Assembly (NCBI GenBank): GCA_000708835.1
Contig: DF237097.1
Location: 28,815-92,814 of the forward strand
Direction of reading: 5' to 3'
Source of the DNA: Klebsormidium nitens
Taxonomy: Eukaryota > Streptophyta > Klebsormidiophyceae > Klebsormidiales > Klebsormidiaceae
Length of the DNA stretch: 64,000 nt
Shown here: in pieces, positions 47,461 to 57,400 of the stretch
Layout: the number at the start of each line of letters is the position of its first letter
Position numbering within the stretch: the stretch's first letter is position 1
The notes under the pieces: generated by a model
What the model was told of the DNA's origin: nothing
The model's database searches: none
The model's input: the letters and a program-made list of their open reading frames with translations, nothing else
Position numbers and translations under genes: made by a program

Positions 47461-50229
47461 TCAGAAAGTTTCGGACAGTGTCAGGAAGAAAGGAGTAATG
47501 CTCGCTTTTCTTGCGGGCTCGGGTTCGGGCAGTGGCTCATCCACGTCCATTTCGAGCTGCAAGAAGTCAGCCCCCAGGTCATCGCCCAGCAATTCGCCGA
47601 CATTCTCGTCCGCCCCGTTCTCCCCCTCACCCACAGCCGAAACCCCCACCCCAGCCGCGGACGCCGCTTCCCCGCTCAACCCCCGAGGAACCTCCTCAGT
47701 TTCCTCCACTTTCCCGGCATGCACCTGCTCGGAAGCCGACCCTCCAACAGGCGCCGCAGCCTCTTCACGCGCATCCGGCTGTTCCGTTTCCGCTGCGAGC
47801 ACCTTCCGTCCCCCTGTTGCCAGCTCTGCTGGCATAGCCGGCTTCTCGAGCCTGCCCGACAGTCCACCGCTCTTATCAACCGCACCCTCAACCGTCCCGT
47901 TCGAACGCTTCGCTTCAATCTCCACCAACCCTCGCCATTCTGCCACGCTGTCAACTTCACGCACTCCTGACATGGCCCCCGTTCCACGATCCTCCGATTT
48001 CGGCGCTGCCACCGGTTCCGCTGCGGGCTTGGCATTCCGTTCCTGCGGACTCGATGCTTCACTGGGCAGACCCGACTCCTTTCCGACACCCCGCCCCTCC
48101 ACCGGTGCTTTTCCCACCTCGCAGTCACGTGGCGGCTTGAAGACGACGCCACGTGGCAGCGACCCAGAAGCTCTCCCCTGCCCAGCCAAATCTTTGCCCG
48201 CTCCGGGACTCGCTGCGTTGCTTGGACCCTTCGATCCGTTTCCCCTCGCCTGAGACTCTCCCTCTCGTTTCCCCTCCGCTGATCTTGGCCTGACCACCTC
48301 AGAGTGTCCCTTCTCGCTTCTCCGCCGCTCGAGCTCCCTATCATACAAACCCTTCCCCGCTTGCCCCGACTCCCGACCACTCTCATGACCATGCCGCGCC
48401 GACGTAGCCCCCTTTCCCGGATCGGAGGGCGTACCACCGGGCGCTCGAGCGCCGGCTTCCCCCTCGGGCCTCCTCCCTGCTGACTGCTGGTGTGAACGCG
48501 CCCCACCCGGCCCTCCTTCTCGCCTCCGGTCGTCAAATTCGCGCCGCCGCTCTCGCTCGGTCTGACGTTCTCGCTCTGTGTCCCTTCCCCTGAGATGCGG
48601 ACGGCTGACGTCAGGAGATGACGCCCGTGGCGAGCGCCTCCCCCCCCGATCCAACGGTTTCCGCACGTTCCTCTCAACCTGTCTCTCTCTTACCGGGCGC
48701 GAAGGAGTTCTGCGAGCGTCTCTTTGCGCGGGCCTATCAGCTCCTCTTTCAACCTGTCTTCCTCTCCCCCTGGGCGAAGGACTTCTGCGAGCGTCTCTTT
48801 GCAAGGATTTGTCGACTTCCGACCCCTTCCCCGCGTCTCTCCCCCCATCCGTTCTCCTCTTGTCGTCTTGCCGAGGAGCAGGTCGGTCGTCTCTCTCCCT
48901 CGGAACCGTTGCCCTTTCCCCCGACTTGTTTGTTACCCCGTTACCTTTTCCTCCGTCCAACGGCCGCGCCAGCACAGCCTGCGCCTCTTTCCGATCCGGT
49001 TCTTCCTGCAAGCCAGTCGGCATCCGTTCCCGTTCTCTCACCTCAGATCCGTCCGCTCTCCTACTATCGTCTCTTAATCGACCTTCTCCTCCGCTCACCT
49101 TCAGCGTCGGCTTCTCGCGGTCTTTTACCGTCCCCAAACCCCCCGCTGCGATCTCGTTCTTCTCACCCTTTTTCTCTCCATCCGCTCTGCCTCTTCCTTC
49201 GCCTGTCCCGTCCCCCCGCTTCGCCTTCTTCGCTTCTTCGCCTCGTTCCGCCCTTCCTTCTTCGCGACCACGCTTCTGAAAACGACTCCCCTCAAGACCG
49301 CCCGCTTTCTCCCCGGTCATCTTCCTTCCGCCCGCAACTCCTCCACCCGTCACTTTTCTCTCGCCTGCAGCTCCCTCGGACCCCTCGCTGGCAATCTCCC
49401 CTTCCTCTAACGCCCGCTTCCTGACCCCAATTGCACCCCGCTCCCCTCCCGACTGAGCGACACCTCTCGACACCTTCCCTCCCTCGGACCCCTTCAACCC
49501 GCTATCCGCAGCGCCCCCCTGCTTTCCCCCCAAACCGTTCCCATCCCCTCTTCCCCCAGTTACACCGCCGCTTGCTTTCCCCCTCAGAATGTCTCCCATC
49601 GTTGCCGGCTGTAGTCTCACCACTCCACCCCCCTGCTTCAGATCCTCACTCGCTGCCGCACGAGAACCCCCCGAAACGTGGCCTCCATGCCCCGAACCCG
49701 TTACCATTCGCCCCTGCACCGCCGCCGTGTTCGGCGATTGCTGCCGCATCCTGCTCCGCTCGTCTGCCGCTTTCCGTTCCTCGCGACGTTGGCCCGTCTC
49801 TTCCCGTAGACTGAGCCGGCTCGAAACCGGCGACACTTTCTGGGTCCGCTTCCCTTCTCTTGTCGCCTCCCCACCTTCCCCACCAGACCCGTCCGTCTCA
49901 AGACTGCGATTGGACCCCCGGGGGAAAGCTTCATGCCCTAAACCGCTCCCTGATATTTGATTTCCTCCGCGAACCAAAACTGCCCGGGGGCCGTCCGATG
50001 GTGTCCCGCTACCCGATCGAACGCTCCGAGCCGAGTCTGCATCACCAAGCCGCTCGAAAATGCTCCTCCGCCTCGGCTCAGGAGATTCCGTCCCTCGTTC
50101 TAGTTCCTCCACCCTCTCCTCCTCCGACTGACGACCTTCTCCTTGCTCGGGGGAGTCGGAACTTCGCTCTAGTTCTCCCGACTCTGATTGGCCGCGCTCT
50201 GCCCTCTGCCGCTCCGCCGAGTGCTTCAT
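47461..50229 (-). CDS. Long disordered Arg/Gly/Glu/Ser-rich protein
   Basis: A single open frame of 922 codons from the ATG at 50229; the frame stays open upstream to 50571 without another clear ATG. A possible acceptor (CTTTCTTCCAG before GTTAAGTCTCTC, near 50374) could join a missing 5' exon. The protein has almost no cysteine or aromatic residues and is dominated by R, E, G, S, D and K. Short patches stand out: RRRSIFERLGDADSARSVRS, VVRLQPATMGDILRGK, an acidic end near LLGDDLGADFLQLEMDVDEP, and SPSPRGRGRQVE-type RS/RG motifs. About three 25-residue repeats occur around DARRSPSPRGRGRQVERG, DARRTPSRPVRERQVERN and GGRRSPRASS. Composition suggests an RNA-binding or splicing-associated nuclear protein, but there is no diagnostic domain. 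Confidence 0.65.
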   Translation of the reverse strand: MKHSAERQRAERGQSESGELERSSDSPEQGEGRQSEEERVEELERGTESPEPRRRSIFERLGDADSARSVRSGSGTPSDGPRAVLVRGGNQISGSGLGHEAFPRGSNRSLETDGSGGEGGEATREGKRTQKVSPVSSRLSLREETGQRREERKAADERSRMRQQSPNTAAVQGRMVTGSGHGGHVSGGSRAAASEDLKQGGGVVRLQPATMGDILRGKASGGVTGGRGDGNGLGGKQGGAADSGLKGSEGGKVSRGVAQSGGERGAIGVRKRALEEGEIASEGSEGAAGERKVTGGGVAGGRKMTGEKAGGLEGSRFQKRGREEGRAERGEEAKKAKRGDGTGEGRGRADGEKKGEKNEIAAGGLGTVKDREKPTLKVSGGEGRLRDDSRRADGSEVRERERMPTGLQEEPDRKEAQAVLARPLDGGKGNGVTNKSGERATVPRERDDRPAPRQDDKRRTDGGRDAGKGSEVDKSLQRDARRSPSPRGRGRQVERGADRPAQRDARRTPSRPVRERQVERNVRKPLDRGGRRSPRASSPDVSRPHLRGRDTERERQTERERRREFDDRRREGGPGGARSHQQSAGRRPEGEAGARAPGGTPSDPGKGATSARHGHESGRESGQAGKGLYDRELERRRSEKGHSEVVRPRSAEGKREGESQARGNGSKGPSNAASPGAGKDLAGQGRASGSLPRGVVFKPPRDCEVGKAPVEGRGVGKESGLPSEASSPQERNAKPAAEPVAAPKSEDRGTGAMSGVREVDSVAEWRGLVEIEAKRSNGTVEGAVDKSGGLSGRLEKPAMPAELATGGRKVLAAETEQPDAREEAAAPVGGSASEQVHAGKVEETEEVPRGLSGEAASAAGVGVSAVGEGENGADENVGELLGDDLGADFLQLEMDVDEPLPEPEPARKASITPFFLTLSETF

Positions 50230-50762
50230 AACCAGCACGGTGCGCAGGTCCGTTCTCGCGACCGGGGGCTGGGGAACCGGGGACGAAGGGCCGGGGTTTT
50301 GCTGGGAGCGAGCGCCTGGGGAACGACCTACCGGGTGGAGAGGCGCTCGGAAAAGGCGGCCGAGAGACTTAACCTGGAAGAAAGGCAGGGCGATAGGAAT
50401 ACTGGCTGCTATGTGACAACTGGCGAGCTGGAATCCATACGGAAAAAGACATTGAAGAGTGGCTGTGAAAGGGCGGGTGGGGAAAGGGAGACCGAATGCC
50501 GTGAAGAGGCAAACGGGATGCAGCAGCGTGTTTGCCAGGAAAAAATGTGAGGAAGGAGAACTGTGTTGCAAACTTGAGTCAGCTTTACAAATGTGGTCAG
50601 GGTCGTGCTGGATTAAGAAGTGGTTGTTCGGGTCCTATAACTTGCCCCGGCAGAACTTGCTAACAGCGGCCCCTTACTTCTAGTCAGTCCTACGAACTGG
50701 CTCCCTAAACCTCGCTTCTTGCGCGCTTGCTTCCCCACTTCCGAACGGCAGCTCCGCTTTCG
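50230..50762. other. Region between the disordered-protein gene and the DCD gene
   Basis: Both genes are on the minus strand. The 530 bp should hold the 5' end of the former and the 3' end of the latter. No further exon could be fixed. Confidence 0.4.
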
Positions 50763-53652
50763 TCAGAGGGACGGGTTGGCGGGATCGTAGGGCGGGTGGT
50801 GCTGCCACGTGGCACCATAACCGCCCTGGGAATAGTAGCTCTCGTAGCCGCTCGAGTGGTACCCGTACTGCGCGTCGCTCTGCACCGCTTGCAGTTGCAT
50901 CTGTTCATAACCGGGGGGGCCATCCTGGTTCAGGTAGTACGACGTTCCGGGGGGGTACGTGGACGCAGCTTCGTACCCCCCCGTCGAGGACGGCTCCGGG
51001 TGCACGATGATATAAGCAGGCGGGGCCTCGGCATAGGCTGCCGGCGCGTGCTCGTGGGCCGCAGGGGGGGTATCATAAGCGGAGGGGGTGCTTCCGTAGG
51101 TGGAATGGGGATACGTCTCGGTTCCGGGGGGTACTTCTTGCTGCTGGTGATAGGGGGTGGAGGGGGGGTGGTGTGAAGCTGCTTCTGGCTGGGTCACGGA
51201 GTAGAGGTGAAGGAGGCGGGAGACCTAGCAGGGGGGGAAGGGAGGGAGGTGTGAGAAGATAGGCTATGATGAGAGGGAAGATACGCTATTTCTCAACTCG
51301 AGAATGTAAGTAAGCGGCGCTGGGGATAGCTATGCTAGGTAGCTACGAGGCTATCTCTGATGCAAAGAGGGAGGAGGGACCGCTTGAGTGGCTGGATGAG
51401 CGCCGCCAGCAATTCTGCTAGACACTTGTTCTGCAAGCCCTTAAGCTCCTGAGTAAGGACTACATAGTCGAGTTAACACCGGAGGGAGCATGTCTGCGAG
51501 GATTCCCAACCAGGGCTTTCGTAGCGCTTGGATCTGAAAGCCAGTAGGTGCATTGCTGGCTTGCTCTTGGTGTTCGAGGGACGGCCGTTCTGCGTGTTTT
51601 TCTGTGATCACGAATGTGGGTAATGTGTACGTGACTGAGGATGAGAGGCGAGTGCGGTGCTGTGGTGCTCTGACCTGGTGTCAAGTGCGGGTCAAAATAC
51701 AGTACTGCCATTCGGTGCCATATTGTACTGCCATTCGGAATGTTTGTTTTTTAGTCTCTTTGCATTTTCGCAGCGGCCAAACGAATTCACTTTTGTTGTC
51801 AATTTCTCTCCATTTTACCAGTCGAAATAGGCTGTTTTTGGCCTGAAAATCGTTGTTTAACTTTTCGACCAGGGAGCAAATCATTACCAGAAAGTTTCGA
51901 CTGGGGGTGAAATAATTAATTTTCTATGCGTATTCGCAATGGAAATACGGTAAGTGAACCCTCATCTTTACAGGCACAGAAAATTTTGCATATCGAAACG
52001 ATTCGGACGCGAGCCCCAAAATAGGGACCGATCAAGAGCAGAGATTGAAGATTACCGTGGGTTGCAGCTCCCAAGCACGAACAGCTTCTAGAAGAGAGAT
52101 CTTGCGGAGTGTAAAACAGACATTTATGCTGAGGTCAGTGAACGAAGTACCATGCAACTGTGGTTTCGGAAACCTTTTGACTGATAGCTGCTGCCAACTA
52201 GCTTAACCACCCACTGTTCAGGAGGTGTTTTAGCTTTGCTTCACTCCTTCCGGGGTAGTGGTGTCAATTAGAGAGAAGCAGAACATGATCAAGTACGAGC
52301 GACGCCTCACCTGATCCACGCTGAGCTCGAAGCTGAATTTAGTTGGGGAGAAGTAGTTCGCGCGGATCGCGTCTTTGAAGACGCTTTCGTGGAGGGGCGT
52401 GCAGTCATGCCGCAATCGCACCCAGACCTGAGAAGATATTTCATGATAAGTTCCCATTTACTTAGTCAAGATTTTGGAAAACATATCTGGAGGTGTATCC
52501 AACACTGAGTAAGACTGCCTGATATTGAATCTTCCAGTTGCATGGGCCACCATTTGACTGCAGAAGGTAATGTTTCAATCTGCCTTATTTGCAGAATGAC
52601 ACGTTATCTACAGAATTGACTGGCGAAGCAAAAAGTCCTCCGGCAGCACTCCTTTCTCTCTCAATTGCTTTTTTTTCCCACTCAACTCAACAAATTTGAA
52701 GTGCGGTTCCTGCTTCAAGCACAGACACACCGGGATGCACACACACTCCTCAATGAAGCAACAGCCTGGAATGAGACACCAACCAATGTACCAGCCATGA
52801 ACCAGCGCACTTTTTAATGATCTCTTGATCTTTCAAACCTGACCTGCGCAGGGAAGCCTGCTGACGAGCGTGCCTTGAACGCGCTGGGGTCCAGGTCGAG
52901 ACCGCCCGGGCTGGTTGCCTCAAAGATGCCATGCAGGTTCTGTAGAGAAAGCGGCACTGACGTGAATGACTCGCAACAAGAGCCAGTAGTTACAAGACAT
53001 CAAGTGAGTGGACGGCGAAACTTTCTCGAAACTCCCTGGAAAAAGGCAATTGTGAATCCCGTCAGAGACTGAATCAAGATGACTGGCCAATGAAGACCTT
53101 CTCCCAAAGCAAAGAGCACGAAGAGTACGGGCCTGTAAACATCATCAGAAATCTGGAAAACTCATCATTCTGTTGAAAAAGTGTATGAATCTATCGACAA
53201 CTGTAATCCTAGCGGAATCGCCGCATGGCATGAATTGGAATTTCCGCTTGATGCGAGCGTAAAACTTGCATTCATGAAAACGCCATGCACTTGTTCACTT
53301 CCTGCAACTTCTGTATTTAGGGGCACTTGGTAGTTATTTTGAGCATGTCACACATTCCAACCCAATACTTCTTTCAAACATAAGCGGCACGAGCAACATT
53401 CCAGGGACAGAACCTCACCTTTGTTTCAAAGTTGAAAAGAAAGAGCGTCGTCCCCGGGGCGATCCTGAGCACAAGGCCTGACTGGCTCATTGGCAGTCCA
53501 AAGAGACTCCGCTGCATACACTCCATCATCGTTTGGTTGTTGCAGCCAAAGATGACGCCTGCCGGCACGGTGTCCCTACGGGACTCTCGGTGTCGACCAC
53601 CTGGAGGGTGGCGTGGGCCTCTGCCATCCCTCCGGTCGTATCTGTGGCTCAT
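50763..53652 (-). CDS. DCD (Development and Cell Death) domain protein
   Basis: Plant-specific DCD-domain protein, a family linked to stress, hormone and cell-death responses (N-rich proteins are members). Minus-strand exons 53652-53419, 52939-52844, 52427-52311 and 51224-50763, all joined in phase 0, give 302 aa. The DCD domain spans about residues 31-157: AGVIFGCNNQTMMECMQRSL, FGLPMS, APGTTLFLFNFETK, then NLHGIFEATSPGGLDLDPSA, FPAQVWVRLR and FELSVDQVSRLLHLY. The N-terminus is short and Arg/Gly-rich. The last 140 residues are low-complexity Pro/Tyr/Gln/Ser with GYE, PPGYEQ and SYY motifs, of the kind found in condensate-forming proteins. Head to head with GET3, 777 bp between starts. The 1.1-kb last intron (51225-52310) contains a duplicated GTACTGCCATTCGG. 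Confidence 0.93.
51701..51740 (+). repeat. Short direct duplication in DCD intron
   Basis: GTACTGCCATTCGG occurs twice about 24 bp apart (51702 and 51726) within the last intron of the DCD gene. It is a small local duplication. Confidence 0.7.
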
Positions 53653-54429
53653 TCTTAGGTAGATTCGAGCATATGCAGCGCGAATGCAGGTCAAGGAAAC
53701 CTCCAATTGACCCAGGTTTGGCAGAACTGAAAGGGCTCTCAAATGAGTCAATAATATTTGAGCACAGCGGTGGTGCACGGACGAAGCCTCATGAAAAGCA
53801 AGAGTCCGGTGCTAGCAAAGCTGACCACCCTGGAATCTGACTCATTACACTGTCGGCGGTTCAGGAACATCTCTCCTCTCTCTGCACCTCCTGCTTCTTG
53901 CACCTTTGACAACCACCAATTGCTCAAAGAGCTTGGGATCTGTCCGCTTCAGCACCCTTGGTGCACTCGTGCAACGAAGAATTCTACTTAAAGTTAAGGT
54001 TTTCTTGAGGAGGAGCTCAGCAAGCAGCCCTGCCCAGCTGTGCAATGGGAACGATCTAGGACTGCGATCAAGACAAGTCTTCCAAGAATGCTCCTTGGCT
54101 TCTTTTTCAGGAGCCCTCGAATGAAATTCGTTACCGCTCTCGAAATCTGTCTCCATCAGAGAAACCGGAATGTAATTTTACACGCCATCTCTAGTTCACA
54201 ACGGAAAAGGAGCCATATGCATGCTGCATGAAGGGTAGGATAGGAGGCCGGAGTCCGGACTCGCACTTTAAGTTTCTGCAGGGAGAGCCGAGATTGTGCC
54301 AAGCTACCGAACGCTGGGCACTGAAAGTCGCTAGCTGCAACCTCCCCGAGTGGAGCGCTTTGCCAGATTGTCAGCATTTCAAGCAGGCGTTCCCTTTTGG
54401 AACTCATCTGGCTATCAAAACCCGTCCCA
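53653..54429. promoter_or_regulatory. Shared 5' region of DCD and GET3 genes
   Basis: 777 bp between divergent start codons. No TATA box, upstream exon or conserved element could be fixed; the role is inferred from layout. Confidence 0.4.
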
Positions 54430-57400
54430 ATGGACGACACAGTGCTTGAGCCCACGCTGCAGAACGTTCTGGATCAAACCAGTTTGAAATGGATCTTCTG
54501 CGGCGGGAAGGGGGGTGTGGGGAAGACAACAACCAGCTGCTCTTTGGCGACTCTTTTAGCAGCTGTCAGGGAAAGAGTGCTCATCATCTCAACTGACCCG
54601 GCTCATAATCTGAGCGACGCATTCCGGCAAAAGTTCACAAAGAGCCCGACGCTTGTCGAGGGGTTCAAGAACCTGTATGCAATGGTGAGGTGTGAACTAT
54701 CTTCGTTCTGGTGGAACTTTTGAAAACTTCACAACATTCAGAATGAGGATTGAGTAAGTTATTTTCAGTAAATTGCTTGAGGTACCTTTGAAAAGGTATT
54801 TGGACCTAAAACTATCACCCTTCTCAAAATGATTTTTGTTAGAAACAGATTATGTGGCACAGGCTTGAGCAAGCCAGAAACTGTACAGTCTCCTTGCAAG
54901 GCAGTCTCAATCAATAAGAGCATTGAGCATTCTAAACAAACAGAAAATGCCACTACCACCTTCTGCTGTCCCCCAATGTCGGAAGTTGACAGCACTGTTT
55001 GCCCTTCTTGCCACCAATCAGCTATCTTTCTAGTGGCAGTAGATCCAATCGATGAATCGCAAGTCCACTGGAAAGCGCTCTTAGGCAACACCACTTCCAT
55101 TAGAGGAGGGGCCTTGAGCGTGAAGCTGGGGCAAAAGATGGGGAGTTTGAGCTCCTTCTCTTTGTGGTCAAGTCCTGGACTGATTGCTGAATTGAATGTT
55201 CCACATACCTTCTGGATAGCTCTTATATAATCCTGTGTTTTGCATCTGATAATCCCTTTATCACACAAGAAAGCGAAGGCATTCGTTCAGTTTGAAAACC
55301 CAATCACTTCCTCTACAATCGCATCCACCTTGATGCCTTTGACAGTGGATTGGAGACATCTTGTGATCCTCCTTTTGCACTGTGAATCCATCTGGTGGAT
55401 CAGATAAGGCTTGAGAACTTGACTCACATTCCTCAAGTTGTAGCGTCGCAAACCTCAAATGATCCAGATTTACGGAAACTCTACCAGGAAAATAGTATCA
55501 ATCAAAGCATGGCGCTAAACTTGTTTTTTGCCCCTCACAGGAGGTCGACCCGACAGTCGAGGTGGACGATCTGCAGATCGAGGGCCTCGGGGGCGGCATG
55601 TTCTCTGACCTTGCAAACTCAATTCCTGGAATCGACGAGGCAATGAGCTTCGCCGAGATGCTGAAGTAAGGGCGAGTACTGGTGCGGCAGGTTACTGTTT
55701 CGATCATGAATGAGCATGGGTTGATCTGCAGGCTTTCAATGTTCTTGCTGTTTCTTCAAGAGGAGCTTTGGAGAGCGTGTTACGATCCTTGTAAGCAAAG
55801 GTTGTGTTGGAGCCTAGTGAAGATTGCGATCGCCAAGGTGATTGTCTGAAGCAGCTAAATTTAAGCATTCCCCCTTTGGACTCGACTTGGGGCGGCACCA
55901 GATGGTACTGTCTTGCAGACCGGTTTTTGGAGTCTTTGCATATATCTCTCCGATTACTTCGTCTTCCAACTTCATGGCTTTTTCTGCTCGAAGAAAAGGC
56001 CACGAAACATTCAACTTGCTGCCAGGTTTGATCAGCATATCAATGCTTTCAAAAAGTCACCCTGTCCGCCCCTCCGTCCAAGATAGCCTGCTCGGATATC
56101 CTCGACCCAATTCCCCCCCCCCATTTCTCCCCCAATTGAGTTCTCTTCTCTTTTCTCGCCCGCCAGGCTGGTCCAGAACATGGACTATTCGTGCATCGTG
56201 TTTGACACCGCCCCCACCGGCCACACCCTGCGGCTGCTCCAGTTCCCGTCCACAATAGAAAAGGGTCTAGGCAAGATGGCTAGTTTCAAAAGCAAGTTTG
56301 GAGGCATCATTAACCAGGTAGGTGAAGACGTTCGTTTTAGGAAGTCCTCTTTACTTGAAGTTTTCATTTGATTTTGTCATACCTCGAGCAGGTTGAGAAA
56401 GTCTCGCTGACGTGGGTAGCTCAAGATCAGGTCCGTTGGCATTGTTAGTCAGGTAGGTCGAAAACTGGGTTCTGGTTCTTCGTCGTCATACTTGCAAATG
56501 TACGAGCTTGAAAGCGAGTTCGGAACTTCTCGCACATAATCTGAGTTCTCACGATTACGCACTCCCAAGTGAGCCGGACATTGGCAAGGCGGCACAATCG
56601 AATCTGAGAACAATTTAAAATAATGTGAGTTGCTTAGGTTAAAGAGGGCCTCGAGGGCGAACCGTTCTGTTTACGTGTTCACTTGAGAAAAAACGCAGTC
56701 CAGAGCTTTGTGACTGAGCTAGGCACGTCGACACGCAACATTCGACGGCGGCTCCCGCTGTCCTGGGACTAGGCTTCCACATTATGAAAGGGGAGATCTA
56801 TTGGAATACTACGACACCAATCTCTTTGAACGTTGAGCTTTGCACATCGCTGTGATGCGAAAGCTCAAAACAAAATGGCCGTTGCGATTGACGAGGGTGA
56901 CCAATTGCTGAGACTCTCAAGAGTGTCTAGGCCGATACCATCCGCGCTCTCCTCCTGCTTAACGAAGTGACACGTGTCGGTTACAGGCCACCCGGATGTT
57001 CGGTGCCGGGGAGGAGTTTGGGGCGGACCAGATGATGGAGAAGCTGGACACGATGAAAGCGCTCATCGAGAACGTGAACGCGCAGTTCAAAAACCCGGTG
57101 AGTGTCGGAATCGTCGTGCACTCCCTCCGAGACTGCCTTGGGAATGTTCGCTCCCTTCGAGAGCTTTTATCTAATGACGCTTTCGCTCGTAAGACATATT
57201 GCAGAGACCGCCCTTGGCTTTCCGCAAGGTAATTGACCCCTTTTCCCAGTCTTACAAACGAGTAGTTGGACTCGATGAAAGCGCTAGTCAGATTCTAAAC
57301 GCGCAGTTCGAGATTTTGGTTATTGGGCCCAACGACCGGAACGGTAGAGCAATCCGTCTTCGGCTTCTACTTTCGATCTTCCCATTCAGGATCTTTTGCA

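Noticed and set aside
47117-48253. Long plus-strand open frame (378 codons)
   Set aside because: It overlaps the biased 922-codon minus-strand frame; Pro/Ser-rich complement of an Arg/Gly/Glu-rich gene, with no domain.
48578-49424. Plus-strand frames of 233 and 268 codons
   Set aside because: Also complements of the disordered minus-strand gene; composition is explained by GC-rich repeats.
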